Part shown: positions 7,984-18,589 of the stretch, piece by piece | Layout: the number at the start of each line of letters is the position of its first letter | Position numbering within the stretch: the first letter of the stretch is position 1 | Assembly (NCBI RefSeq): GCF_946480185.1 | Contig: NZ_CAMLIG010000014.1 | Span: forward strand, 52,267-116,266 | Source: an uncultured Pedobacter sp. | GTDB lineage: Bacteria; Bacteroidota; Bacteroidia; Sphingobacteriales; Sphingobacteriaceae | Reading direction: 5' to 3' | Length of the DNA: 64,000 nucleotides | Translations under genes and position numbers: made by a program | Notes under the pieces: model-generated | The model's database searches: none | What the model was told of the DNA's origin: nothing | Seen by the model: only the letters and a program-made list of their open reading frames with translations

Positions 7984-10900
7984 ATGAAGTTTTTTGCTCC
8001 TTTAAGAAGCATGCAGAAAATTTGCTCACCTTGTTTAACGCTGGTGGCAACTTTAACTTTAATGACCCTGTCTGTGGAAAGCACAAAAGCAGGTGTCAGC
8101 TCAAATTTGAGTAGTTCAATGCTCGAAAACGCCGTAGCTAACTTTCCTGTTAGAGGAACAGTTTTAGATGAAAGCGGACAGCCTATGCCAGGAGTTAGTG
8201 TACAATTGATAGGTACGTCAATTGGAACGGTTACAGATATAAACGGAAAATTTGCACTTTCTGTTCCTGATAATGGCGGATCACTTAAGTTTAGCTTTTT
8301 AGGCTACACTGCCTATAGCCAAAAAATAGATAAAACCAACAGTATTGTAAATGTTAGTTTGAAGCCAAGCGCCGGTGTGTTAAATGAGGTTGTTGTAACC
8401 GCATTTGGTGTACAAAAGAAGGTAAACGTAACAGGCGCTGTTTCCACTGTTGATGCTAAAGACCTAGTTTCTTCCTCAGTGAGTAATATCACGAACGCTT
8501 TAGTGGGTAATGCACCGGGTATCAGTGGTTTGCAGGCCAGTGGTGAACCAGGACGTAACGGCACTAAAATTTACATCAGAGGTCAAGCTACTTTCGGTGG
8601 TAACAGTACAGATCCATTAATAGTAATTGATGGTATTGAGCAACCTTCTGAAAATGGAAAGTCTTACGATCAGCTAAACGCAATGGATGCCAATGAAATT
8701 GAAAGCATCAGCATTTTAAAAGATGCGTCATCAACTGCGGTTTATGGTATCAGGGGAGCTAATGGGGTAATTATTGTGACCACCAAACGTGGTGTAAATG
8801 GTAAACCAACACTTAGCTTCACCAGTAATTTTGGAGCAACTCAAGCTACAAATTTAACAAGTTCTGCTAGCTCTTATGATTTTGCGCTAACCAGAAACCG
8901 GGCAATTAATGCTTATAACCAAAATGAAAATAATCCGAATTTTAATACACTTCTTTTTACCGACGATGAGCTCTGGAAGTTTCAAAACAACAGAGATTAT
9001 ACACCTGCAGAAGTAGCTGCAATGACATTTTTAACGCCAGATCAACAAGCATCTTTGAACCAATCACCTGCTTTATATTATGGTAACCGCGATTATTATA
9101 AAGAACAGTTTGGCGATACAGGCAAACAGTCTCAATACAATTTAAGTGTTAGAGGCGGTACTGAAAAAGTGAAATATTATACTTCTTTCGGTTACTTTAA
9201 TCAAGGAAGCATCTTAAGAGATTTTAATCTTGATGGTACCAATACTGGTTCGCATTATAACCGTTCTAACTTTAGATCTAATTTTGATATCAAACCGGTA
9301 AAAAATACGACCATCTCTGTAAACCTATCCGGACAGTTTGGGGCTGTAACAGGCCCATCTTTTGGGTTTAATCCTTATGATAATGATTTGAGATACAAAC
9401 AAATGATCCAGTTTTTACAAGAAGGGAATACCTTTATGGTACCTGGCGTAATTGACGGAAAACTTGTTACGGGAGTAAAGGGTGCAAACGGAGGAATTAC
9501 AATTTCTAATCCTTTAGGTCCTAAGCAAACTTTTGGAAGTACTGCAGATGCTATTCTATTACAGTCTCCTAGTGGTATATACAATCAAACTTTATTAACT
9601 GCAAGTGTGAAAATAAAGCATGAGATGGACTATTTGCTTAAAGGACTTTCCATTAGAGGTACCGCAAATTATGATGATTCTTACAATAAGTACATCACCA
9701 TAAGCTCAACATTGCCTGATTATACAGTAAGAAGAAACCCAAGTAACCCTAATGAACTTCAATTTTACGGAGGAACTATTAACCCAGTTTCTTTTAACGG
9801 AGATTCTTACACAGGTACTTATCACAAAGTATATTTTGATGCTGGTATTGATTATGAGACTAAAATTGGGGGTAGTAATATTACAGCATTAATATTAGGT
9901 AAAGCAAGCAAATTCTCGATTCCATTTGGTGATCAGTTTTATACGCCTTCAGGTATTATGGGCTTAGTAAATAGGATTACCTATAACTACAAAGAAAGGT
10001 ATCAGGCAGAATTTAACTTGGGCTATAACGGTACCGAGAATTTTGCGCCGGGTCGTCGTTTTGGCTTTTTCCCTGCATATTCTGCAGGTTGGGTCCCTAC
10101 TAATGAGGCGTTTTTTCCTAAGAACAAATACATCACTTTCTTAAAGTTTAGAGGGTCTTATGGTGAGGTGGGTAATGATGGACTTAATGTCAATGGTGTA
10201 AATCAAAGATACCTGTTTTTGCCTAACCAATATGACCTAACCACAGGTAGTTACTACATTGGTACGTCAAACGGCACAGATCATATTCCTAAATACTCAA
10301 CGGCTTCAGAGGGTGCTTTAGGTAATCCATTGGTTACTTGGGAACGTTCATTAAAATCTGATATTGGTTTAGAAGCCCGTTTTTTCAGTGATAAATTATC
10401 ATTGGTGGTTGATTTATACAGCGAGAAAAGAGATAATATCCTTACAACTTTACAAACCATTCCTGTAACATTTGGAAATTCAAAAGTTCCTCCGGTAAAT
10501 GTTGGCGCTACAGAAAACAAAGGCTATGAAATTTCTTTGGGCTGGAGGAGTAACGTTGGCGAATTTAATTATGGCATCAACGGTGCTTTAAGTTATAATA
10601 AAAACAAAGTGATTTTTAGAGCGGAAGCTCCGAATCCTAATCAGTGGGAAAACGAAACCGGTGCGCCTATAGGACAATATTTTGGTTTAGTGAGTGATGG
10701 CTTTTTTAACACCCCAGCAGAATTAGCTAACAGACCTTATAATAGTTTTAACAGTAACAGAAATACCTTAGGAGATATCCGTTATAAGGATTTGAATGGG
10801 GACAATATTATCAACGAGCGGGACAGAACCAGTATTGGTTACTCAAACCTTCCACAATTTGCTTTCAACTCTCGCCTTAATTTATCTTATAAAGGTTTTG

Positions 10901-11382
10901 ATGCAAGCATTTTGTTTAACGGAACAGCAAAGGGCTCTTTTTACTTACCTCAAAATATGGTAGGTGTGTTCTATAAAAATTATGGTAACCTATACCAGTG
11001 GCAAGTAGATGGCGCTTGGACTCCAGAAAAAGTAGCTAATGGTCAGGCAATTACTTATCCTCGTGTAGAAATTAACACTACCACAGCAAATTCTAATTTT
11101 GTTAAAAGCGATTTTTGGTTGCTTTCTTCTGACTTTGTTAAACTCAAAAACATAGAGGTAGGTTATACTTTGAAAAACCTTCGTGTTTTACGTTCACTCA
11201 ACATCAGTTCATTACGCATTTATGCCAACGGAAACAATCTTTTCACCTTCAATAATGAAATGGAAAAGTATGGCCTAGATCCAGAAACAGCTGACAATAG
11301 AAATGGTGGATACGGTAATAACCAAGGTTATTATTTCCCAATTACCAAGGTTTATAATTTTGGATTAAACGTTCAGTTTTAA
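7984..11382 (+). CDS. SusC/RagA family TonB-linked outer-membrane transporter
   Basis: 1132 residues. After an N-terminal export signal come a carboxypeptidase-D-like (CNA-B) domain (~54-130, VRGTVLDESGQPMPGVSVQ), a TonB-box-like segment (LNEVVVTAFG, ~134), the plug (~145-265, VIDGIEQP and NGVIIVTTKRG) and a C-terminal barrel ending in NVQF, an aromatic terminus typical of outer-membrane barrels. SusC proteins import oligosaccharides in a TonB-dependent way, with the partner SusD acting as a lid. The SusD partner starts 12 nt downstream. This is the first of two consecutive SusC/SusD pairs in PUL 1 and the longer receptor type that has the extra N-terminal domain. The glycan specificity is not visible. 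Confidence 0.95.
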   Translation: MKFFAPLRSMQKICSPCLTLVATLTLMTLSVESTKAGVSSNLSSSMLENAVANFPVRGTVLDESGQPMPGVSVQLIGTSIGTVTDINGKFALSVPDNGGSLKFSFLGYTAYSQKIDKTNSIVNVSLKPSAGVLNEVVVTAFGVQKKVNVTGAVSTVDAKDLVSSSVSNITNALVGNAPGISGLQASGEPGRNGTKIYIRGQATFGGNSTDPLIVIDGIEQPSENGKSYDQLNAMDANEIESISILKDASSTAVYGIRGANGVIIVTTKRGVNGKPTLSFTSNFGATQATNLTSSASSYDFALTRNRAINAYNQNENNPNFNTLLFTDDELWKFQNNRDYTPAEVAAMTFLTPDQQASLNQSPALYYGNRDYYKEQFGDTGKQSQYNLSVRGGTEKVKYYTSFGYFNQGSILRDFNLDGTNTGSHYNRSNFRSNFDIKPVKNTTISVNLSGQFGAVTGPSFGFNPYDNDLRYKQMIQFLQEGNTFMVPGVIDGKLVTGVKGANGGITISNPLGPKQTFGSTADAILLQSPSGIYNQTLLTASVKIKHEMDYLLKGLSIRGTANYDDSYNKYITISSTLPDYTVRRNPSNPNELQFYGGTINPVSFNGDSYTGTYHKVYFDAGIDYETKIGGSNITALILGKASKFSIPFGDQFYTPSGIMGLVNRITYNYKERYQAEFNLGYNGTENFAPGRRFGFFPAYSAGWVPTNEAFFPKNKYITFLKFRGSYGEVGNDGLNVNGVNQRYLFLPNQYDLTTGSYYIGTSNGTDHIPKYSTASEGALGNPLVTWERSLKSDIGLEARFFSDKLSLVVDLYSEKRDNILTTLQTIPVTFGNSKVPPVNVGATENKGYEISLGWRSNVGEFNYGINGALSYNKNKVIFRAEAPNPNQWENETGAPIGQYFGLVSDGFFNTPAELANRPYNSFNSNRNTLGDIRYKDLNGDNIINERDRTSIGYSNLPQFAFNSRLNLSYKGFDASILFNGTAKGSFYLPQNMVGVFYKNYGNLYQWQVDGAWTPEKVANGQAITYPRVEINTTTANSNFVKSDFWLLSSDFVKLKNIEVGYTLKNLRVLRSLNISSLRIYANGNNLFTFNNEMEKYGLDPETADNRNGGYGNNQGYYFPITKVYNFGLNVQF

Positions 11383-11394
11383 ATAATTAATAAT

Positions 11395-13179
11395 ATGAAA
11401 AAGACAATATATTTTTTAGCACTCAGTTTTGCTTCGCTGTTGTTTTATGCCTGTCAAAAGAACTTTTTAGAAATCCCAGACACAACGGGGGTGGTAAACT
11501 TAGAAAAAGTTTTCTCTACTAAGCTTAATGCACAAGCCGAACTGTTTGGCGCTTACAAACAAGCTTTAGGCTATGCCAATCCTGGTGAAAATAATTTTAC
11601 TTACTCCACACTTGGTAGTATAGCTGGTGAAAGAGGTAAAGGATGGCTTTGGCACCCAACTTACGCAATAGCAGACGGTGGAATATCCGCAAACAGAACC
11701 ATATTTAACTTTGGTCTTATTTACACCACAGTTAGATCCTTATGGATTGTGAATGACAATATAGATAAGGTGCCAGATATGGATGCCACACTGAAATCAC
11801 AAGTTAAAGGAGAGGCTAAAGGACTGATAGCTTATATGTACATGTATGGCTTAAAAGCTTATGGTGGCATTCCTTTGGTTAAAAAGGTTTATGAACCAAG
11901 CGAAGATTTAATTGTACCACGGGCAACTGTAGAAGAAACGGTTAGCTATATTGTACAATTATGTGATGAAGCGGCTGCCACATTGCCGAGAAACTGGCCT
12001 GCAGACCAAAAAGGTAGGTTAACAAAAGCTGCTGTTTTATCTATTAAGGCACAAACTTTAATGTTTGCTGCCCGTCCATTATTTAACTCTGCAACTCCTT
12101 ATTTAAGTTTAGGAGCTAATAACAAATTGATTAGCTACGGTTCTTTTAGCCAGCAACGCTGGAAAGATGCAATCACAGCTTCTCAGGCAGCGCTTACCGA
12201 AGCAAGGGCAGCCGGCTACGAAATTATAAATACAGGAGGAGGAATTAACATTCCTAACGTAAATGCTTTGGCAGATTATGGTACTGCAACATCCACTCCG
12301 GGTAATTCAGAAGTTATTTTAGCTTCTCAGGATGAGAGCGATGGAGCGGCTAGGTACCGTAATTTATCGGGCTATTGGTACGATACCAAATTTAATAACC
12401 AAAGAAATGGCTTGCTAGGTAACTTCTTGCCTAACTATAGAAAAGCAGATGGTACCGAACAAGATTGGCCAAAAGTTGGCGATCCTGCACCAAGGCCAGC
12501 TTCAGATTATATTACCCGTTTTGGTCAGATGGAACCTCGTTTCAGGGCAGATTTTGCTGGTCCAGGCATTCAATCTGCAAATAACCCGAACGATGCTAAA
12601 TGGGGATATAATGGTTGGGGAGTACATATTGCAAATTATAAAGGAACCAATAACTTCCCAAACACAAATGATTACGGGCAAGGTGTGGCTTGGCCAACCA
12701 AATTTTACTACCATGCAGGTGGAAGGTTATGGTATGAATTTCCAATTTTTAGGGTTTCTGAGCTGTACCTTAACCTAGCCGAGGCCTATAACGAAGATGG
12801 CCAAACGGCTTTGGCATTAATAAATCTTAATATAGTTCGTAATAGGGGAGGTTTGCCAAGTGCAGTTGAAACAGACAAAGTTAAATTGAGAGCGCTAATT
12901 CAACGGGAGTGGGCTGTAGAATTTTATGATGAAAACAAACGCTTCTTTGATGTGAGGCATTGGATGCTTCCTAATATAGGAAACGGAATAATTGGTGGTA
13001 ATATTCTAGAATTTCAGTGGCAAATTGGCCCTCAGAGTAACAAAAGTTTGCCGTCAAACTTAATAAACTATTATATGTCAGTAGTTTATCCGGCTTATTG
13101 GAATGATAAAATGCATTTGGAACCATTTCCGCAAGGTGAAGTTAACAAGGGTGCAGTTATTCAAAACCCAGGGTACTAA
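11395..13179 (+). CDS. SusD/RagB family nutrient-binding lipoprotein
   Basis: 594 residues with a lipoprotein signal (FASLLFYACQ, Cys ~20) followed by FLEIPDT. Typical SusD features are the helical TPR-rich body (GEAKGLIAYMYMYGLKAYGG), KAAVLSIKAQTLMFAARP, and a C-terminal half with FPIFRVSELYLNLAEAYNE, REWAVEFYDENKRFFDVRHW and the terminal VIQNPGY motif. It sits on the cell surface, binds glycan and caps the SusC barrel encoded 12 nt upstream. It resembles the SusD at 57194 (both have an EKVF segment after the lipidation site), which is paired with the corresponding long SusC in PUL 2. Confidence 0.95.
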   Translation: MKKTIYFLALSFASLLFYACQKNFLEIPDTTGVVNLEKVFSTKLNAQAELFGAYKQALGYANPGENNFTYSTLGSIAGERGKGWLWHPTYAIADGGISANRTIFNFGLIYTTVRSLWIVNDNIDKVPDMDATLKSQVKGEAKGLIAYMYMYGLKAYGGIPLVKKVYEPSEDLIVPRATVEETVSYIVQLCDEAAATLPRNWPADQKGRLTKAAVLSIKAQTLMFAARPLFNSATPYLSLGANNKLISYGSFSQQRWKDAITASQAALTEARAAGYEIINTGGGINIPNVNALADYGTATSTPGNSEVILASQDESDGAARYRNLSGYWYDTKFNNQRNGLLGNFLPNYRKADGTEQDWPKVGDPAPRPASDYITRFGQMEPRFRADFAGPGIQSANNPNDAKWGYNGWGVHIANYKGTNNFPNTNDYGQGVAWPTKFYYHAGGRLWYEFPIFRVSELYLNLAEAYNEDGQTALALINLNIVRNRGGLPSAVETDKVKLRALIQREWAVEFYDENKRFFDVRHWMLPNIGNGIIGGNILEFQWQIGPQSNKSLPSNLINYYMSVVYPAYWNDKMHLEPFPQGEVNKGAVIQNPGY

Positions 13180-13214
13180 TCCATATTATTTATTTTCACT
13201 AAGAGATTAATTAA

Positions 13215-16121
13215 ATGTATAAAATATATAAAATTAAGGCAACGCTGTTTTGTTCGGCTTTTGCGCTACTTACTTTACAGTTAAAAGCCCAGAAAAAAGA
13301 AAATTCACCTGCTAAAGATAAAATCGAGCAGGCGGATAGTTTGAAAGTTATCGATGTTCCTAACAGATTTTTCAACGATTCAAAGGATAACTCAACAGCG
13401 GCAATTTCAACCATTAGAACCACTGGATTGTATAGAACGCCATCCCCAAGTGTTACAAATTCACTGTATGGTTTGGCAGGCTTAAATGTTCAACAAACAA
13501 GTGGTGAACCAGGTTTTGAAGATGCAAATATTAATATCCGTGGTAACGGCACTTACGGTTTCACAAATGGTAACGGTTATAATACCCAAACAATTTACGT
13601 TGACGGCTTTGAGGTTACCCGAGATTATTTTAATTATATGTCTGCCTCAGAAATAGAAAGTATCTCTGTTTTAAAAGATGCTGCAGCGCTTGCCACTTTT
13701 GGTATGAAGGGAGCTAACGGTGTTTTATGGGTAACAACTAAACGTGGTAAAGAGGGCAAATCAACTGTTACGCTTAAAATGAGAACGGGTTTACAAAGTG
13801 CTATCGATATTAATAAGCCCCTAGATTCTTACAATTACGCCAATCTTTATAATGTTGCAAAAAGTAATGATAACGGTAACGTTTGGACCCCGTTTTATTC
13901 TCCAGCGCAGTTAGCGTCTTATCAGGATGGTACAGGTACAAATGTTGACTGGTTTGCTACAACTTTAAAAAATAACGCTCCTTACACAGATGCAGATCTT
14001 ATTTTTTCTGGGGGTGATAAAAGGGCTAAATACAATGTGGTATTTGATTATTTAAACAAACAGGGTTTATATAATGTAAGTAACACAGATAGTACTGCTA
14101 ACGAAGGTTTCGGACGCTATAACTTAAGGGCAAACTTAGATTTTGATTTAGGTAATATTTTTGAAGCTAGAGTTGACTTAAACGGAAGAATAGAAAAAAG
14201 AATATCTCCTAACTACGTTTCTGGTAATTACTCCACTGATAAGTTTTGGACAGATTTATATAACTATCCTTCTAACATCTATCCAATTTATGATGATGCC
14301 AATAATGTCAATTTATCTGGAACCTCATTATATCCAGACAATCCGGTTGGGTCACTAACTAAATTGGGCTATCAGTCTAACACCACCAGGTTTTTGCAAG
14401 GTAACTTTGGCCTAAAAGAAAAGCTTGACTTTATTACTAAGGGACTATATGCCGATGAATCTTTTTCTTACAATAGTTACAGTTTAAGTAAATATAATAA
14501 AACAAGAGATTATGCCAGGTTTTCGAACGGTGCAACTACCACTACTAATAAAAACTCCAATCTTTTGCCTACTGCAAACGCAGGGCTTGGTCAGCAAGAT
14601 TGGCGTCAGTTGCTATTAACTATTGGTTACAAGGCTAATTTTGGTAAAGGAGAATTAAATTCTGCAGTAAACTATAAACAGTCTATGTATACCGGCGAAG
14701 GTTTGTTTGGCTATAAAGTTAATTATCAAAACATTAGCGGTAGAGCAAACTATGCTTATAATCAAAAATACATTGCAGAGTTTGGTTTCTCTTACTATGG
14801 TTCTGATGCTTTTGCACCAGGAAACCGGTTCCATTTTTACCCAAGTGTTTCCGGTGCGTGGATTGCATCTAAAGAAGATTTCTTAAAAGATAATACCACA
14901 ATTACTCAATTAAAGCTAAGAGCATCTGCGGGGAAAAGCGCAACTGATAAAGCTGATGGACCGGGTAGCTATAAGTCTGGCGCTAAGTATCTCTACCAAC
15001 AATTTTATGGTTACAGCGGTAATTATTACACCGGGAATGGCACACCGTCATCTGCAGGAGGTTTAAATACGTTATTTTTAGCTAATCCGAATTACGGACC
15101 AGAAGAAAGCATGAAGTATAATGTAGGCGCAGACTTAACCTTGCTAAAAAGTCTTACTGTTACTGTAGACGCTTACTTAGATAAACGTTCTGGTATCTTA
15201 ACTCAGGATAATTCAATCCCAGGCAGTTTTGGTGATTTCACGTATTTTGATAATATCGGAAAAATGACCAATAAAGGTTTGGAGGTTTCTGCAACGTTTA
15301 ATGGGAAAGCAAACGAAGTAGGCTACCAGTTATTCGGTTCACTTTCGCTAAACAAAAACAGAATTGATTTCCAATCAGAAATACCTCCGGCGTTTTCTTA
15401 CAATGCTACTACAGGAAGGTCTTTCGGATCAATTATAGGCCTAGTTTCTGACGGTTTTTATCAAGTTGAAGATTTTAACCCAGATGGTACACTTAAAGCA
15501 GGTCTTTCAACACCATTGTTCGGTTTTGTTCAGCCAGGAGATTTAAAATACAAGGATTTAGATAAAAACGGAAAAATTGATAAACTAGATGTTACCCAAA
15601 TTGGGAATGCAGTATTGCCAACTACTAACTTCGCATTTGGCGGAACAATTGATTATAAAGGATTTGATTTATACCTTTTATTTCAAGGTGTTTCTGGTAA
15701 TTCTGTTAACCTACTGGGTAATTCATACTTAAGAGCACAAAATATTCCTTTTGTTGATAATACAAACGTCTTCCCAATTGCAGAAGGCTCCTGGGCTTAT
15801 TATCCAGCTCAAGGCATAGACACAAGAGCTACCGCTACCTATCCGCGTTTAACAACAAATGCTAACAATAATAATTATACTACCAGCTCTTTTTGGATAA
15901 AAGACGGCGACTTTTTACGACTAAGAAACGTAGAATTGGGATATAATTTTTCAAAGCACATAGTTACCAACCTAAGGTTGCAAAAGTTGAGATTATTTGT
16001 TAATGCTATTAACCCAGTTACTTGGAGCAAACTTAAGACTGATTACAATATAGACCCAGAATTTACATCTGGATATCCTACAATTAAGTCTTACACATTA
16101 GGTTTAATAGCAACTTTTTAA
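13215..16121 (+). CDS. SusC/RagA family transporter, short type without CNA-B domain
   Basis: 968 residues. A signal peptide (ALLTLQLKAQ) is followed by ~50 charged residues and directly by the plug (~70-172; IYVDGFEVTRDY, SVLKDAAALATFGMKGANG), with no carboxypeptidase-D-like domain and no clear TonB-box motif. The barrel ends in GLIATF with a terminal Phe. It is the second SusC of PUL 1, 35 nt after the preceding SusD and 12 nt before its own SusD. It is closest in architecture to the receptor at 49495. Lack of the N-terminal domain and TonB-box motif suggests it may work jointly with the neighbouring long SusC or be energised differently; this is inference. Confidence 0.92.
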   Translation: MYKIYKIKATLFCSAFALLTLQLKAQKKENSPAKDKIEQADSLKVIDVPNRFFNDSKDNSTAAISTIRTTGLYRTPSPSVTNSLYGLAGLNVQQTSGEPGFEDANINIRGNGTYGFTNGNGYNTQTIYVDGFEVTRDYFNYMSASEIESISVLKDAAALATFGMKGANGVLWVTTKRGKEGKSTVTLKMRTGLQSAIDINKPLDSYNYANLYNVAKSNDNGNVWTPFYSPAQLASYQDGTGTNVDWFATTLKNNAPYTDADLIFSGGDKRAKYNVVFDYLNKQGLYNVSNTDSTANEGFGRYNLRANLDFDLGNIFEARVDLNGRIEKRISPNYVSGNYSTDKFWTDLYNYPSNIYPIYDDANNVNLSGTSLYPDNPVGSLTKLGYQSNTTRFLQGNFGLKEKLDFITKGLYADESFSYNSYSLSKYNKTRDYARFSNGATTTTNKNSNLLPTANAGLGQQDWRQLLLTIGYKANFGKGELNSAVNYKQSMYTGEGLFGYKVNYQNISGRANYAYNQKYIAEFGFSYYGSDAFAPGNRFHFYPSVSGAWIASKEDFLKDNTTITQLKLRASAGKSATDKADGPGSYKSGAKYLYQQFYGYSGNYYTGNGTPSSAGGLNTLFLANPNYGPEESMKYNVGADLTLLKSLTVTVDAYLDKRSGILTQDNSIPGSFGDFTYFDNIGKMTNKGLEVSATFNGKANEVGYQLFGSLSLNKNRIDFQSEIPPAFSYNATTGRSFGSIIGLVSDGFYQVEDFNPDGTLKAGLSTPLFGFVQPGDLKYKDLDKNGKIDKLDVTQIGNAVLPTTNFAFGGTIDYKGFDLYLLFQGVSGNSVNLLGNSYLRAQNIPFVDNTNVFPIAEGSWAYYPAQGIDTRATATYPRLTTNANNNNYTTSSFWIKDGDFLRLRNVELGYNFSKHIVTNLRLQKLRLFVNAINPVTWSKLKTDYNIDPEFTSGYPTIKSYTLGLIATF

Positions 16122-16133
16122 TAAAAATTTAAA

Positions 16134-17819
16134 ATGAGGAATATGAAATATAAATATATCGTCACTGTTGCGGCTAGCATCTCGATGCTGTCAATGTCTT
16201 GCAACAAAGATTTTTTAGATACTAAATTAAATACTCTGCCAACGCCGGAAACTATAATTACAAGCGCCGGCTCACTAACTGGTTTTGCCTGGGCATTTTA
16301 TACACCGCTTAGAGATGGCTTTATCGCTATTGATAACGATCTGTTTGCCACAGTAAGTGACGAAGCACAAAATAATCTTCCAACTTATAATGCTTTATAT
16401 TTTAATCAAGGATTATTAAGCGAAAGCATTAATCCCGAATCTTCTATATATAAATCATATTATGATGGGATTAGGGCAGCAAATAATTTTATTGACTATT
16501 CTGTAAATGCTGATAAGCTTATTCTAATTGGGAGAGATCCTATTGAAGATGCCAGTTCAATAGCTACTGATAAGCAAAATATTGAGTGGTTTAAAGCCGA
16601 ATCTCACATAGCTAAAGCTTATTACTATGCAGAGCTAATCAAAAGATACGGTGGTGTTCCAATTGTGACCGAAACTTTGCAAAAATCCGGAAAAATCAAT
16701 ATTCCAAAGTCAAGTTATGATGAGGTGGTAGAATACATTGTGAAAGAGATTGATGATAACAAAGCCAATTTACAGGTAAACTGGAAAACATCTCCTTTTG
16801 CTGGAAACGATGGTAGGTTTACACTTGGAGCCGCATTGGCAATTAAGGCCAGAGTATTGTTATACGCCGCAAGTCCTTTGCACAATCCTACTAATGACCT
16901 TGAAAAATGGAAAAGAGCGGCAGCAGCATGTAATGAGTTAATGACTGCTCCGGGACTAAATTTAGCGCTTAACCAATTTTATGGCTCGTATTTTAGAGGT
17001 GCAAACCCTTTAACAAGTCCAGAAACCATTTTTGCAATTAGAAGATCGGCTAATAATACAATGGAAAAACAAAATTATCCGATATCAACTCCTGGAGGTA
17101 TAGGTGAGCTTTCACCGTCTGATAATTTAGTAGCGGATTATGAGTACACAGGAACACCTGATCCAAATAATCCTTATGCAAACCGTGATTCTCGTTTGGC
17201 AAATACAGTTGCTGTTAACGGCTCTACCTGGAATAACAGAGTAATGGATTTTTCACCAGGTGGTACCGAGGATATGAATAAACCTAACGGAAGCAAAACC
17301 GGTTACTACTTGAAAAAGTTTTTAAATGATAATTTAAATCTGGTACAAAATGCAACTGTGCAACATAACTGGGTAGTTTTTAGGTATGCAGAAGTTTTAC
17401 TGAATTATGCTGAAGCGATGAACGAGGCCTATGGTCCAGATAATAATAATGGTTACGGAAAAACTGCCAGACAAGCTATTAATGAAGTTAGAGCCCGATC
17501 TTCAATGCCTGCCGTTAATATTGCAACTACAACGTCAAAGGATGGTTTTAGAACTGCTGTAAAGCATGAAAGACGTATTGAGCTTGCTTTTGAAGGGCAC
17601 CGTTATTGGGACTTATTACGCTGGAAAGATGCAGAAACTGTACTCAATCAGCCAATTGTTGGCCTTAAAGTAACAAAAGTTTCTGCAAACACATGGACTT
17701 ATCAAAAGGTAAACGTGGCAACAAGGAAGTTTGATTCATCAAAAAATTATTACTACCCTTTTTCCAGAACAGAAATTGTGAACTCGAATGGTGCGTTGGT
17801 TCAAAACCCAGGTTATTAA
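16134..17819 (+). CDS. SusD/RagB family nutrient-binding lipoprotein
   Basis: 561 residues with a lipoprotein signal (ASISMLSMSCNKDFLDT). Two start codons compete: ATG 16134 and ATG 16143. The second has AGGA just upstream and gives a more standard signal sequence (MKYKYIVTV), so 16143 may be the true start. The SusD fold is shown by AESHIAKAYYYAELIKRYGG, ALAIKARVLLYAASPLHNP, VVFRYAEVLLNYAEAMNE, HERRIELAFEGHRYWDLLRW and the terminal ALVQNPGY. It pairs with the short SusC 12 nt upstream. The LYAASPLHNP stretch is shared almost exactly with the SusD at 52353, linking the corresponding pairs of the two PULs. Confidence 0.95.
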   Translation: MRNMKYKYIVTVAASISMLSMSCNKDFLDTKLNTLPTPETIITSAGSLTGFAWAFYTPLRDGFIAIDNDLFATVSDEAQNNLPTYNALYFNQGLLSESINPESSIYKSYYDGIRAANNFIDYSVNADKLILIGRDPIEDASSIATDKQNIEWFKAESHIAKAYYYAELIKRYGGVPIVTETLQKSGKINIPKSSYDEVVEYIVKEIDDNKANLQVNWKTSPFAGNDGRFTLGAALAIKARVLLYAASPLHNPTNDLEKWKRAAAACNELMTAPGLNLALNQFYGSYFRGANPLTSPETIFAIRRSANNTMEKQNYPISTPGGIGELSPSDNLVADYEYTGTPDPNNPYANRDSRLANTVAVNGSTWNNRVMDFSPGGTEDMNKPNGSKTGYYLKKFLNDNLNLVQNATVQHNWVVFRYAEVLLNYAEAMNEAYGPDNNNGYGKTARQAINEVRARSSMPAVNIATTTSKDGFRTAVKHERRIELAFEGHRYWDLLRWKDAETVLNQPIVGLKVTKVSANTWTYQKVNVATRKFDSSKNYYYPFSRTEIVNSNGALVQNPGY

Positions 17820-17838
17820 TTCAATAAAATTATAAGTT

Positions 17839-18405
17839 ATGAGAATACATTTCAACAGATTAAACATTCTATTTCTTCTTCTGGTTATTGCAACTTTTAC
17901 TGCTTGTGAAAAAAGCATAAGTGAAATAAAGGTAGGTATAGAGAATGTGTATATTCCACAATCCATCTCTGCAAGTACTACGGACAACAATTATGCGGTA
18001 CCAGGTAACATAAATTATGGTGCAGCAAAAAACTTTTTGGATGATGATGCCAACAACAAAGTAATTGTTTACTTGGGTGTTTCAAAATCAGGAGAGCAAA
18101 ATACCGAACCTTTTTCGGTTGACGTAACTACAAAATCAGATACCATTAATCAGTTAATAGGCAATGGTGCTACATTTGAGCTGTTGCCTTCAACGGCCTA
18201 TACACTGCCCGCAAACGTTTCTTTAACGGCAGGTCAATCATCAGTTAATTTTAATCTTTCTATAGATAAAGCTATATTAAAAACTTATGCTGGTAAAAAA
18301 GTAGCGCTTTGCGTTGCACTTTCTAACCCTACAAGATATATGTTAAATACTAGCGCTAGCAAAGTGATAGTAATCATTGATGTAAATGCATTAAATCTCA
18401 AGTAG
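17839..18405 (+). CDS. DUF1735-like surface lipoprotein, probable glycan-binding protein
   Basis: 188 residues: a lipoprotein signal (LVIATFTACEKS), then a single Ig-like domain. The phrases NVYIPQS, LGVSKSGE, YTLPANVSLTAGQSSVNFNLS and LCVALSNPTRYMLN match the DUF1735 (BT_3987 N-terminal-like) pattern, a domain common in surface glycan-binding proteins and next to SusD genes. It begins 19 nt after the second SusD and is the last gene before a terminator, so it belongs to the SusCD operon. It has no catalytic domain and is much shorter than surface endoglycosidases that carry this domain. A binding role is inferred from family and position. Confidence 0.75.
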   Translation: MRIHFNRLNILFLLLVIATFTACEKSISEIKVGIENVYIPQSISASTTDNNYAVPGNINYGAAKNFLDDDANNKVIVYLGVSKSGEQNTEPFSVDVTTKSDTINQLIGNGATFELLPSTAYTLPANVSLTAGQSSVNFNLSIDKAILKTYAGKKVALCVALSNPTRYMLNTSASKVIVIIDVNALNLK

Positions 18406-18433
18406 ATTTGGTTTAGTAGTTGGTTTAGTTAAC

Positions 18434-18466
18434 GCCGGTTGTGAAGTTCACAACCGGCTATTTTAA
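18434..18466 (+). terminator. Transcription terminator of the PUL 1 SusCD operon
   Basis: A perfect 10-bp G/C-rich stem, GCCGGTTGTG (18434-18443) with CACAACCGGC (18449-18458), loop AAGTT, is followed by TATTTTAATT. It lies 28 nt after the stop of the DUF1735-like gene. Confidence 0.8.
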
Positions 18467-18589
18467 TTCAAATAACATCTATCTTTATAAAAAAGAAAAA
18501 GTGATTATAGCTGTTTCGGTATTGATGAAGCAATAAACCTATTGAACTGCTTATCGTAGAAAACAACACGAATAACAAAACAAATATTT

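Noticed and set aside
12449..12778. Plus-strand 109-codon open frame inside the first SusD gene
   Set aside because: It is a shifted-frame shadow of a conserved SusD region with clear family motifs in the main frame.
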